Of a stretch of DNA of 64,000 bases, positions 57,212 to 64,000 are shown one piece after another. Below the pieces are notes generated by a model. It was given only the letters and a program-made list of their open reading frames with translations, did not search any database and was not told the DNA's origin. Source of the stretch: Coriobacteriia bacterium (GTDB lineage Bacteria > Actinomycetota > Coriobacteriia > Anaerosomatales > Anaerosomataceae). Position 1 is the first letter of the stretch. Every line of letters begins with the position of its first letter. Both the position numbers and the translations under genes were made by a program. Where the stretch lies: NCBI GenBank assembly GCA_030655755.1, contig JAUSOQ010000043.1:248001-312000 (forward strand). Reading direction: 5' to 3'.

Positions 57212-57670
57212 TTAGGTGTGCTGTCCGACTTTGCCCTGGAGTCGATCGCGCCCGCGCTGAACGGCCGTGAGCAACTTTCCAAGGTTGACCTCGAGATTAG
57301 CGAGCATCTCGTCGGCATAATCTTCCGCACCGAGACGGATCTCACGTTCGCGCGTTCTGGCGCTGTCGAGGATCTCTGCAGCCTGCTGCTCAGCGAGCTT
57401 GACGATCTCTTGATCACTTGCAAGCGCCTGAGCACGGTCACGTGACTCCTCAAGGATGCGGTTAGCCTCCTTCTCGGCCTCCTCCAGCATCTCCTGACGT
57501 TCCTTGACGATCCAGCGCGCCTGCTTGAGTTCGTCAGGGAATTGAGCGCGAATCTCGTCGACGATCTCGTAGATCTTCTCGGGATCGACGATCTTGTTGG
57601 ACGAGAACGGCACATTGCGGCCGGCATCGACAAGTTCTTCGATACGGTCGATGAGCGCCATGATGTCCAT
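57212..57670 (-). CDS. Coiled-coil protein, DivIVA / ATPase-b-subunit-like
   Basis: The 152-residue protein is almost wholly helical. Its middle (about 45-115) is a heptad-like Glu/Ala/Arg coiled coil, and a basic segment lies near the end. Proteins of this appearance near coaD and rpmF in actinobacteria and firmicutes are annotated as DivIVA-like or ATPase-like cell-division proteins. I see no catalytic motif and assign no function. GGGAGGT is four bases before the ATG. Confidence 0.8.
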   Translation of the reverse strand: MDIMALIDRIEELVDAGRNVPFSSNKIVDPEKIYEIVDEIRAQFPDELKQARWIVKERQEMLEEAEKEANRILEESRDRAQALASDQEIVKLAEQQAAEILDSARTREREIRLGAEDYADEMLANLEVNLGKLLTAVQRGRDRLQGKVGQHT

Positions 57671-57680
57671 ACGTACCTCC

Positions 57681-58172
57681 CTAGTGGGACTGGTTCAACC
57701 GTGCGGCCAAAGCCTCACATACTGCGTCTGGCACGAGACCTCGTACCGTACCACCGTGTTGCGCGATCTCCCTCACAGCCGACGAGCTCAAATATGCGTA
57801 CTCCGGAATGGACATGATGAACATCGTCTCGATGTCCTTGTCCAACCGGTAGTTCAACTGTGCCATCTGGAACTCATGTTCAAAGTCTGTCACAGCGCGT
57901 AGACCCTTAATGATGACATGCGCATCATTCATCTGAGCGAATTCTACTAGAAGAGTATCAAAAGGTCGCACCATGACGTTAGTGAGATGCGCGACTGCGT
58001 CGTGGATGAACTCTACTCTCTCCTCGATCGTGAACAGCGGGCCGTACCCTTTGTCCGGGTTGAGCGCCACCGCGACCACGACTTCGTCGAACAGCATCGC
58101 GGCGCGTTCGACGATGTCGAGATGGCCCAAGGTCACGGGATCGAACGTCCCCGGACACAGTGCACGTCTCAT
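57681..58172 (-). CDS. coaD: Phosphopantetheine adenylyltransferase
   Basis: CoaD makes dephospho-CoA from phosphopantetheine and ATP. The 163-residue protein has PGTFDPVTLGH at 7-17 and the C-terminal LSSSAVREIA. It overlaps the rsmD stop by four bases (ATGA). It supplies CoA for the fatty acid genes downstream. Confidence 0.97.
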   Translation of the reverse strand: MRRALCPGTFDPVTLGHLDIVERAAMLFDEVVVAVALNPDKGYGPLFTIEERVEFIHDAVAHLTNVMVRPFDTLLVEFAQMNDAHVIIKGLRAVTDFEHEFQMAQLNYRLDKDIETMFIMSIPEYAYLSSSAVREIAQHGGTVRGLVPDAVCEALAARLNQSH

Positions 58173-58750
58173 GCGGTACGCTCCTTCCCGGCACTCAGCT
58201 GTGCGTAGGACACAGTCGTCTGTCCATAGATGCGGTCTCCTACGTCTTCGAAGCCCGTAGGCCAGACAGGTTCCACCCCCGTGCGATGCTCATACACGAC
58301 CACCGCACCTGTACCGATAGAACGGCCACATACAAGGTCTTCCATTAACTCCCTGATGCGAACCGGTTCGATTCTATAAGGTGGGTCGAGAAAGAGCAAC
58401 GAGAACGGTGCACCGGGGATCGGAGCGTCGGTCCGACAAAACGCGTCTCGCGAGTCGATGAAGACCGCATCGTGCACCCCCAACGCCTCGACATTCCGGC
58501 CGAGAGCCGCTCGTGCGTCTGGTGCAGACTCCACGAAAGTGACGTGGTGAGCACCACGAGAGAGCGCCTCGATCCCGAGGGCGCCGGAGCCAGCGAACAT
58601 ATCCAGGACACTCGTTCCCTGGAGATTGTCAAAACGGCTGCTCAGGGTAGAGAACATCGCCTCTCTAACACGGTCGGTAGTCGGTCTTGTCGCGGCACCT
58701 CTCGGAGTCACCAGTCTACGACCACGGAACTTCCCCGCAATGATCCTCAT
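58169..58750 (-). CDS. rsmD: 16S rRNA (guanine-966-N2)-methyltransferase
   Basis: RsmD methylates G966 of 16S rRNA. The 193-residue Rossmann methyltransferase has the SAM loop FAGSGALGIE at 52-61 and the catalytic DPPY at 122-125. The start at ATG 58748-58750 gives MRIIAGKFRGRRL, the family N-terminus, and overlaps the recG stop. An upstream in-frame extension inside recG is rejected. Confidence 0.95.
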   Translation of the reverse strand: MRIIAGKFRGRRLVTPRGAATRPTTDRVREAMFSTLSSRFDNLQGTSVLDMFAGSGALGIEALSRGAHHVTFVESAPDARAALGRNVEALGVHDAVFIDSRDAFCRTDAPIPGAPFSLLFLDPPYRIEPVRIRELMEDLVCGRSIGTGAVVVYEHRTGVEPVWPTGFEDVGDRIYGQTTVSYAQLSAGKERTA

Positions 58751-60849
58751 CCTGCGCTCACCCACTCCCATCCCGCACCGAACGCAAGCGAGACCTCCCA
58801 CCCAAGCAACGCATGTTCGAGTGCGACGAGATGCGGGTCATCAGAAACGAGTGACACGGCATCGATTCGCGATAGCGCGATGAGGTCGATGTCATTGATG
58901 ACCGAGGCGAGTCGCAGGGCGGGAAGACCACTCTGCCGCTGACCAAACAGGTCACCCTCGCCCCTCAAACGAAGATCCTCCTCGGCCAAGGCGAATCCAT
59001 CGTTGGTCGAAACGATGACTTGCATGCGCCGCTTACCCTCGTCAGAGCGGGCATCTGCGAACAGGAGCACCTCACCCGCATGTTGGCCGCGACCGACTCT
59101 CCCACGGAGCTGGTGCAGTTGAGCAAGACCGAAGCGTTCGGCGTCCTCGACTATCATCAGTGTCGCATTCGGCACATCCACCCCGACCTCGATGACGGTC
59201 GTGGCGACGAGGACGTCGACCGAGCCATCGCGGAAGCGTTGCATGACCGCGTTCTTCTCGGAGGAGCGCATCTGACCAGTGAGCAGCCCGACCTTCAGTC
59301 CAGGGAAGACCCGCTCTTGTAGCCTGCGAGCCTCAGATGTTGCGGCCTTGGCTTGCGCCGCATCCGATTCATCGACAAGTGCACATACCACGTAGGCCTG
59401 GTGCCCTTGTTTGACGGCGGCCTTGACGCGATCGTACGCCTTCGCGCGTCCGGAGCGCGCTATTACCTCCGTCACCACGTGTTCCGGTCCTCTGCCACCC
59501 GGTCGCTCACGCAGGTAGCTCGTGTCGAGGTCTCCGTAGACTGTCAACGCAAGACTCCGTGGGATGGGCGTCGCAGTCATCACGAGCAGGTCTGCGGCCT
59601 CCCCCTTTGCACGTAACGCAAGGCGCTGTGTGACGCCGAACCGATGTTGCTCATCCACGATCACGAGGCTCAACCGACTGAATGCAACGTCGTCTTGGAA
59701 GAGTGCGTGCGTCCCCAACGCGATCGTCGCTGACCCGTCGGCGAGATCGGAAAGGACCGATCGCCGCTCTGCGACGGGGGTCGATCCGGTGAGCAAACGC
59801 CACGATATTCCCAGTTCGTCCAGGAGTGGGCCGACTTTGCCCGCGTATTGTGTGGCCAATACCTCAGTGGGCGCCATCATGGCGGCCTGCGTCTTAGAGT
59901 CAGCAGCGATGGCAAGAGCGGCAGCAGCGACTGCTGTCTTCCCGGACCCGACATCACCAAGCAGCATGCGGTTCATTGGTATGGGGGCCGCCATGTCCGA
60001 TGCGATCTCTGCCACTGCCGCCCGTTGATCACCGGTCAGGTCGAATGGAAGGATCTCAGCGAAACGCGACAGTGCAGTACCGTCGGTGCGATGGGCATGC
60101 CCCGGGCGCTCACCCACCTCACGGTGGCGTCGAAGCTGGAGTCCCAGCTGCATCGTGAGGAGTTCCTCGTATGCCAGACGGCGACGCGCCTGGTCCGCAT
60201 CGTCCGCATCCACCGGGAAGTGGATCGCCCGAAGCGCGTGGCGCAGTGACATCAGGCCGTGTTCCCGTCTGAGTGATACCGGAAGGGGATCGGCGACGTC
60301 TCCGCCAAGCGTCAGAGCTTCGCTGACGAGACGACGCATCCAGTTCGTAGAGAGACCCTCCGTGGTTCGATGCACGGGAAGGATGCGGCCGAGCGTATCC
60401 GGGCCGTTCTCGTCGTCCAGGCGCTCCACGAAGGGCGTGCGCATCTGCTTGAGACCGTAGTCGATCTCGACTCGACCCGCGAACGCGAGGCGTTCACCGA
60501 CTCGAAAACGCTGCGCTATGTACGGTTGATTGAACCACACACCGATCACGGCGCCCGTACTGTCCACAAGTGCGATCTCTGTGATGGTCAACCGGGGTCT
60601 CGGGTGCTTGACCTTGATGTCGTGAACAGTGCCGACGATCGTGGCCTCGGTTCCGGGTCGTGCCTGCACCATCGTTGCCGTTGTGGTGAGATCCAGATAG
60701 CGGAACGGGTAGTGGCGCACCAGGTCCTCGACCGTGTGGATATCAAGCCGAGCAAGAGCCTCCGCTTTGCGGTCGTCCACGAATCGCACCTCGGTCACGG
60801 GGTGCGTCCACCGTTCCATCGTGCTGCTGCGCGCGTCGCCGCCGTGCAC
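58747..60849 (-). CDS. recG: ATP-dependent DNA helicase RecG
   Basis: RecG regresses stalled replication forks. The 700-residue protein has an N-terminal wedge/OB domain, Walker A LLGDVGSGKT, the DEQHRFGV box, MTATPIPRS, and the C-terminal QLRGRVGR motif. The GTG start has GGGAGG seven bases upstream. The order recG-rsmD-coaD is conserved in gram-positive bacteria. Confidence 0.97.
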   Translation of the reverse strand: MHGGDARSSTMERWTHPVTEVRFVDDRKAEALARLDIHTVEDLVRHYPFRYLDLTTTATMVQARPGTEATIVGTVHDIKVKHPRPRLTITEIALVDSTGAVIGVWFNQPYIAQRFRVGERLAFAGRVEIDYGLKQMRTPFVERLDDENGPDTLGRILPVHRTTEGLSTNWMRRLVSEALTLGGDVADPLPVSLRREHGLMSLRHALRAIHFPVDADDADQARRRLAYEELLTMQLGLQLRRHREVGERPGHAHRTDGTALSRFAEILPFDLTGDQRAAVAEIASDMAAPIPMNRMLLGDVGSGKTAVAAAALAIAADSKTQAAMMAPTEVLATQYAGKVGPLLDELGISWRLLTGSTPVAERRSVLSDLADGSATIALGTHALFQDDVAFSRLSLVIVDEQHRFGVTQRLALRAKGEAADLLVMTATPIPRSLALTVYGDLDTSYLRERPGGRGPEHVVTEVIARSGRAKAYDRVKAAVKQGHQAYVVCALVDESDAAQAKAATSEARRLQERVFPGLKVGLLTGQMRSSEKNAVMQRFRDGSVDVLVATTVIEVGVDVPNATLMIVEDAERFGLAQLHQLRGRVGRGQHAGEVLLFADARSDEGKRRMQVIVSTNDGFALAEEDLRLRGEGDLFGQRQSGLPALRLASVINDIDLIALSRIDAVSLVSDDPHLVALEHALLGWEVSLAFGAGWEWVSAG

Positions 60850-60863
60850 GCGACGCCCTCCCC

Positions 60864-61715
60864 TCAGCCGATCGGATAGTACGCGACCCCGATTGCACCG
60901 GGTCCCGCATACGTACCCATGACAGCGCCCAACTCATGAACGCCTTCGACCTCGTAGTCGGCGCCAGCATCATCGAGTGCCGCCCGGAGGTCATCAACCA
61001 GACCCGGCGACAAGGAGTGCAAGAGTGCGACCCTGACACGGCCGGCGCTCGAGTCTTGCGCGACCTGGGCGGCCATCTCGGCTAGAGCCTTCTTTGTGCC
61101 CTTTACCTTCTTGAAGGGTTCGATGATACCGTCTTCGTTGAAGGTGAGCACGGGCTTGATGTTGAGCAGGCTCGCAGCAAGACCCTGTGCTTTTCCCGCG
61201 CGTCCGCCCTTGACGAGATACTCAAGGGTGTCGAGCGCGAACAGTAGCCGGTCTGACTCGACGACACGCCGTGCAGCAGCTTCAATAGCGGCTCCGTCGC
61301 CCCCTGCCTTGCGTTCTGCGAGGGCAGCGCGAACCGCGAGCGCGACAGCGGCGGACACCGTGAGCGTGTCGATCACGCGTACCGGGATCGGTGAAGCGGA
61401 TGCCGCCAGGATGGCTGACTCATGCGTGCCCGAAAGTGCGGCGGTGAGATGGATCGATACGATCTCGTCGCATCCGGCATCTGCAAGAGACTGGTACACC
61501 GCAGAGAACTCGGCCGGCGAGGGCTGCGACGTCTTCGGAAGAACCGTGGCGTTCTTCAACTTGTCGAAGAACGTTTCTGGTGTGAGATCGATCCAGTCAA
61601 GATACGTCGTCTCCCCGAACAACACTTTGAGCGGGACCATGACGACATCGTTCTCAGCGAGCCATTGCGGTCCCATGTCACAGGTACTGTCACAGACGAT
61701 TCCGACCTTGGTCAT
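60864..61715 (-). CDS. DegV family fatty-acid-binding protein (FakB type)
   Basis: DegV/FakB proteins hold a fatty acid for phosphorylation by FakA. The 283-residue protein has IVCDSTCD at 6-13, KTSQPSPAEF around 61-70 and LSGTHESA (S95) near the head-group site. It follows the FakA-like gene directly. Together they would feed exogenous acyl chains into PlsX-linked phospholipid synthesis encoded nearby. Confidence 0.92.
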   Translation of the reverse strand: MTKVGIVCDSTCDMGPQWLAENDVVMVPLKVLFGETTYLDWIDLTPETFFDKLKNATVLPKTSQPSPAEFSAVYQSLADAGCDEIVSIHLTAALSGTHESAILAASASPIPVRVIDTLTVSAAVALAVRAALAERKAGGDGAAIEAAARRVVESDRLLFALDTLEYLVKGGRAGKAQGLAASLLNIKPVLTFNEDGIIEPFKKVKGTKKALAEMAAQVAQDSSAGRVRVALLHSLSPGLVDDLRAALDDAGADYEVEGVHELGAVMGTYAGPGAIGVAYYPIG

Positions 61716-61747
61716 ACTGGACCCTCCGTTCGATTAGGGCCCCGGCG

Positions 61748-63358
61748 TCACTCGACAGCGAGTACGACCGGGTAGAGCGGCTGTCCACCATCGTGCGTCT
61801 CGATCTCCAGATCCGGATGCGCCTTCCCGACAGCAGCCGTGATCTGGGCCAACTCTTCTTCGGTCAGGTCCTTACCTGCGAGCACCGTGAGCGTCTCCGC
61901 CTCTTCAGCCAACAACCCGACCAGACGAACGGTGACATCGACAACATCGTCGCCGACGATCTCGATCTCGTGATCCGTGATGCCGATCACCTGTCCGGCC
62001 TTGATGGCCCCTACCTTGCCCTTGGAGTCCTTGATGGCGGTAGTGACTTCGCCTGTCTTCACCTCTGCTGCGGCCGCGGTCATGGTCTCAATGACATCTT
62101 GGGCAGACGACGCCACGTCCACAACGAGCAGCGCCGCGAACGCCTCAGGGACCGAGGTCGTCGGCACAACGTAGACCGGCCGCTCTGAGACCTCTGCGAC
62201 TTGTTGGGCTGCCATGATGATGTTCTTGTTGTTGGGCAGAATGACGACGCTCTCGGCGTCGACCTTCTGAGTCGCCTCGAGGAGTTCGGCAGTCGACGGG
62301 TTCATCGTCTGTCCTCCGCTCACGACCTCGTCCACGCCGAGGCTCTTAAGGATACGTGCCATTCCCTCGCCCGCTGCAACGGCGACAAAACCCAACGGTT
62401 TCGCTGGTGTGCGGTCTTTACGGAGCTCCTTCGTGCGTTCGGCGGTCTGGCGACGCATGTTGTTGATGTGGACATCTCCGACCTCGCCCAGCGAGGTGGC
62501 CCAGGCGATGACGCTGCCGGGGTCGTTCGTGTGGACATGGATCTTGTAGAGATCGCTGTCGCCGACTATGAGTTCGGAACCACCCCTGGACGCGACCCAC
62601 TCCTCAAGGAATGAGTGGTCTGCGTCCGTGCCGAACAGCAGGAACTCAGTGCAGTAGAGATACTCTTCGTCGTCCCAATCGTCTACCACCTCGACCATGA
62701 GCGGCGCTGTCGTCATCTGTATGTGGCGCTCCTCGAACTGATGGCCCTCCATGCCCGCGACGAATCCTTCCACAAGAATCGCAAGGCCGAACCCGCCGGC
62801 GTCGACGACGCCGTTCTCCTTCAGGACCGGCAGCAGCTCCGGACCGCGACTGACGGACTCGAAGGCCGCCTGCACTGCGGCGTCAAGCAGCTCATCAACG
62901 GTGGACCCCGCCTCGACAGCGGTACGGGCAACATTCGCAGTGTCCTTGAGAACGGTCAGCATAGTGCCTTCGACAGGTTTGCGAACCGCCTGATAGGCAA
63001 CGGTCGTCGCGCGATCGAGCGCATTGGCAATCAAACGCGGCGACAACTCAGCCGTACGACCGACCACGTCACACAGGCCCCGCAGGATCTGGCTCAAGAT
63101 GACGCCCGAGTTGCCGCGGGCTCCCATCAGCGAGCCATGCTGAATGGCCTTGCAGATCTCGGCCAGACTCGCGTCTGTGCCCAGGCTGCCCAGATCTGAC
63201 ATGACGGCGTCCATGGTGAGCAACATATTCGTACCGGTGTCACCGTCGGGCACGGGGAAGACGTTGAGTATGTTGATCTCGTCTTTGCGGGCCTTCAGCG
63301 CGTCGGCTGCGGCGGCTACGAGATCGACTGCCGTCGCTCGGCGGGCGTGATCTGTCAT
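61748..63358 (-). CDS. fakA: DAK-domain fatty acid kinase FakA-like protein
   Basis: The 536-residue protein has the N-terminal DhaL-type ATP-binding domain, with metal-binding NVFPVPDGDTGTNM (D38, D40) and MGARGNSGVILSQ. A middle domain with HVHTNDPG and a C-terminal DegV-like half follow. This is the YloV/FakA architecture. It lies between the Asp23-family gene and degV, as in firmicutes. GGAG precedes the ATG by six bases. Confidence 0.92.
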   Translation of the reverse strand: MTDHARRATAVDLVAAAADALKARKDEINILNVFPVPDGDTGTNMLLTMDAVMSDLGSLGTDASLAEICKAIQHGSLMGARGNSGVILSQILRGLCDVVGRTAELSPRLIANALDRATTVAYQAVRKPVEGTMLTVLKDTANVARTAVEAGSTVDELLDAAVQAAFESVSRGPELLPVLKENGVVDAGGFGLAILVEGFVAGMEGHQFEERHIQMTTAPLMVEVVDDWDDEEYLYCTEFLLFGTDADHSFLEEWVASRGGSELIVGDSDLYKIHVHTNDPGSVIAWATSLGEVGDVHINNMRRQTAERTKELRKDRTPAKPLGFVAVAAGEGMARILKSLGVDEVVSGGQTMNPSTAELLEATQKVDAESVVILPNNKNIIMAAQQVAEVSERPVYVVPTTSVPEAFAALLVVDVASSAQDVIETMTAAAAEVKTGEVTTAIKDSKGKVGAIKAGQVIGITDHEIEIVGDDVVDVTVRLVGLLAEEAETLTVLAGKDLTEEELAQITAAVGKAHPDLEIETHDGGQPLYPVVLAVE

Positions 63359-63372
63359 CAGCGACTCCAGGC

Positions 63373-63726
63373 TTATTGCTTGCGGACCTTGATGCCCTGC
63401 ACGTGGACGTTAACGGCGTTCACCTGTACGTCGGCGTCGTGGGTGAGCGCATACTTGACGCGATCTACGAGATTACGAGAGACCTCGGCAAGATTCGTGC
63501 CGTGCTCGACTACGATGAACAGTTCGACATGGACGTGAGCGTCATCATCATTGCCGATGACGACACCTTTGCGCAGTCTGTCTCGTGACAGGAGCTGCGC
63601 CACGCCATCACGCATGGAAGGGCTCGCCATACCGACGACGCCGTAGCACTCGAGCGCAACAAACCCCGCTATGTCCGCGAGAACGTCGTTTGCGATAGTT
63701 ATCGTGCCCTGTACCGCATCGGCCAT
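63373..63726 (-). CDS. Asp23/Gls24 family envelope stress protein (YloU-like)
   Basis: The 117-residue protein has the Asp23 domain pattern: ITIANDVLADIAGFVALECYG near the start and the later VHVELFIVVEHGTNLAEVS. Members are associated with the cell envelope and often lie next to fakA and rpmB. The start at ATG 63724-63726 has AAGGAGG seven bases upstream; an upstream in-frame reading crosses the promoter. Confidence 0.92.
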   Translation of the reverse strand: MADAVQGTITIANDVLADIAGFVALECYGVVGMASPSMRDGVAQLLSRDRLRKGVVIGNDDDAHVHVELFIVVEHGTNLAEVSRNLVDRVKYALTHDADVQVNAVNVHVQGIKVRKQ

Positions 63727-63762
63727 GTCTTTGCCTCCTTGCGCACACGTGCGAATCAACCA

Positions 63763-63768
63763 AGTATA
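63763..63768 (-). promoter_or_regulatory. -10 element for the Asp23-family gene
   Basis: TATACT on the minus strand lies 36 bases before the start codon. No good -35 is seen at 16-18 bases. It would start the Asp23-fakA-degV-recG gene run. Confidence 0.4.
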
Positions 63769-63817
63769 GCTGAAAGCAGGCCGCACCACGCCAGTCCTAC
63801 CGTACGAGGGAGCCTGC

Positions 63818-63847
63818 TTGTGGTCACGACGCTCAGCATGTTAGGAT
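63818..63847 (+). promoter_or_regulatory. Promoter candidate for rpmB
   Basis: TTGTGG (63818-63823) and TAGGAT (63842-63847) are 18 bases apart on the plus strand, about 60 bases before the rpmB start. The match is moderate. A small stem AGCGCCC-A-GGGCGCT (63868-63882) lies in the leader. Confidence 0.4.
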
Positions 63848-63907
63848 GTGTGCGCTTTTCGCCAATGAGCGCCCAGGGCGCTTCGATATGTGGAGGAGTC
63901 GGTAGAG

Positions 63908-64000
63908 ATGTCGCAGATCTGCAGCGTGTGCGGTAAACATCCCACCGCGGGTCGCAACGTCAGCCACTCGCACCGTGTCACCAATCGCATGTTCCATCCG
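63908..64000 (+). CDS. rpmB: 50S ribosomal protein L28, N-terminal part (cut by window edge)
   Basis: The 31 codons visible begin [20 protein letters not shown] and continue [10 protein letters not shown], the L28 pattern with a CxxC zinc-ribbon half. GGAGGAG lies nine bases upstream of the ATG. It is the only plus-strand gene in the window and is divergent from the Asp23 gene, the usual gram-positive arrangement. Confidence 0.95.
   Translation, partial: MSQICSVCGKHPTAGRNVSHSHRVTNRMFHP

Overview
The window is one continuous stretch of GC-rich bacterial housekeeping chromosome. I count 67 protein genes. Sixty-six are on the minus strand, so transcription runs from right to left, and only the edge-truncated rpmB is on the plus strand. 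I see no tRNA, rRNA, CRISPR array, insertion sequence, prophage or replication origin, and no gene-free stretch longer than about 190 bases. The gene content suggests an anaerobic actinobacterium of the Coriobacteriia type. The reasons are a WhiG/FliA-type sigma factor, RNase J, folate-dependent TrmFO, FabK-type enoyl reductases instead of FabI, the MEP isoprenoid route, a diaminopimelate pathway, and an ADP-forming acyl-CoA synthetase typical of fermentative metabolism. That placement is inference from gene families and gene order, not from a database search.

Reading in the direction of transcription (high to low coordinates), the layout is as follows. (1) 63.7-57.2 kb: an Asp23-family protein, the FakA-like DAK protein and DegV/FakB (exogenous fatty acid use), then recG, rsmD, coaD and a coiled-coil protein. 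rpmB is divergent on the plus strand. (2) 57.2-45.1 kb: yceD and rpmF, an ADP-forming acyl-CoA synthetase with a BioD/DRTGG partner, then plsX, fabH, fabK, fabD, fabG, acpP, a second FMN reductase, fabF and rnc. This is a type II fatty acid synthesis cluster linked to ribosome and RNA genes. (3) 45-35 kb: smc, ftsY, a signal peptidase and ffh, then rpsP, khpA, rimM, trmD, a second signal peptidase, rplS and a third signal peptidase. Co-translational targeting and ribosome maturation sit together here. (4) 34.9-27.5 kb: rnhB, yraN, comM, dprA, trmFO, xerC, a sigma factor and a receiver/zinc-ribbon response regulator. (5) 27.4-16.8 kb: rpsB-tsf ending in a strong hairpin, then pyrH, frr, uppS, cdsA, dxr, rseP, ispG, a small Rossmann protein and proS (translation, envelope lipid carrier, MEP pathway). 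(6) 16.6-9 kb: rimP, nusA, rnpM, infB, rbfA, nrnA, truB and ribF, behind a strong promoter overlapped by a palindrome and followed by a terminator-like hairpin. (7) 8.9-1 kb: rpsO, pnp, an M16 peptidase, dapB, lysC, dapA, rnj and the start of uppP.

Most neighbours overlap by 1-4 bases (ATGA, GTGA, TGATG or TAATG junctions), so long translationally coupled operons are likely. The recognisable promoters share an extended -10 beginning TGCTA (rpsO, rimP, rpmF) or a plain TATACT (rplS, Asp23 gene). Terminator hairpins are strong but poor in T runs.

Nothing here is an obviously new multi-gene system. The items most worth a second look are a winged-helix-like insert inside RseP, a small Cys/His finger added to the end of NusA, a stand-alone Rossmann protein between ispG and proS, a receiver/zinc-ribbon regulator next to the sigma factor, a 17-bp perfect hairpin inside the 5' end of a signal peptidase gene, and the regulatory region ahead of rimP-nusA.
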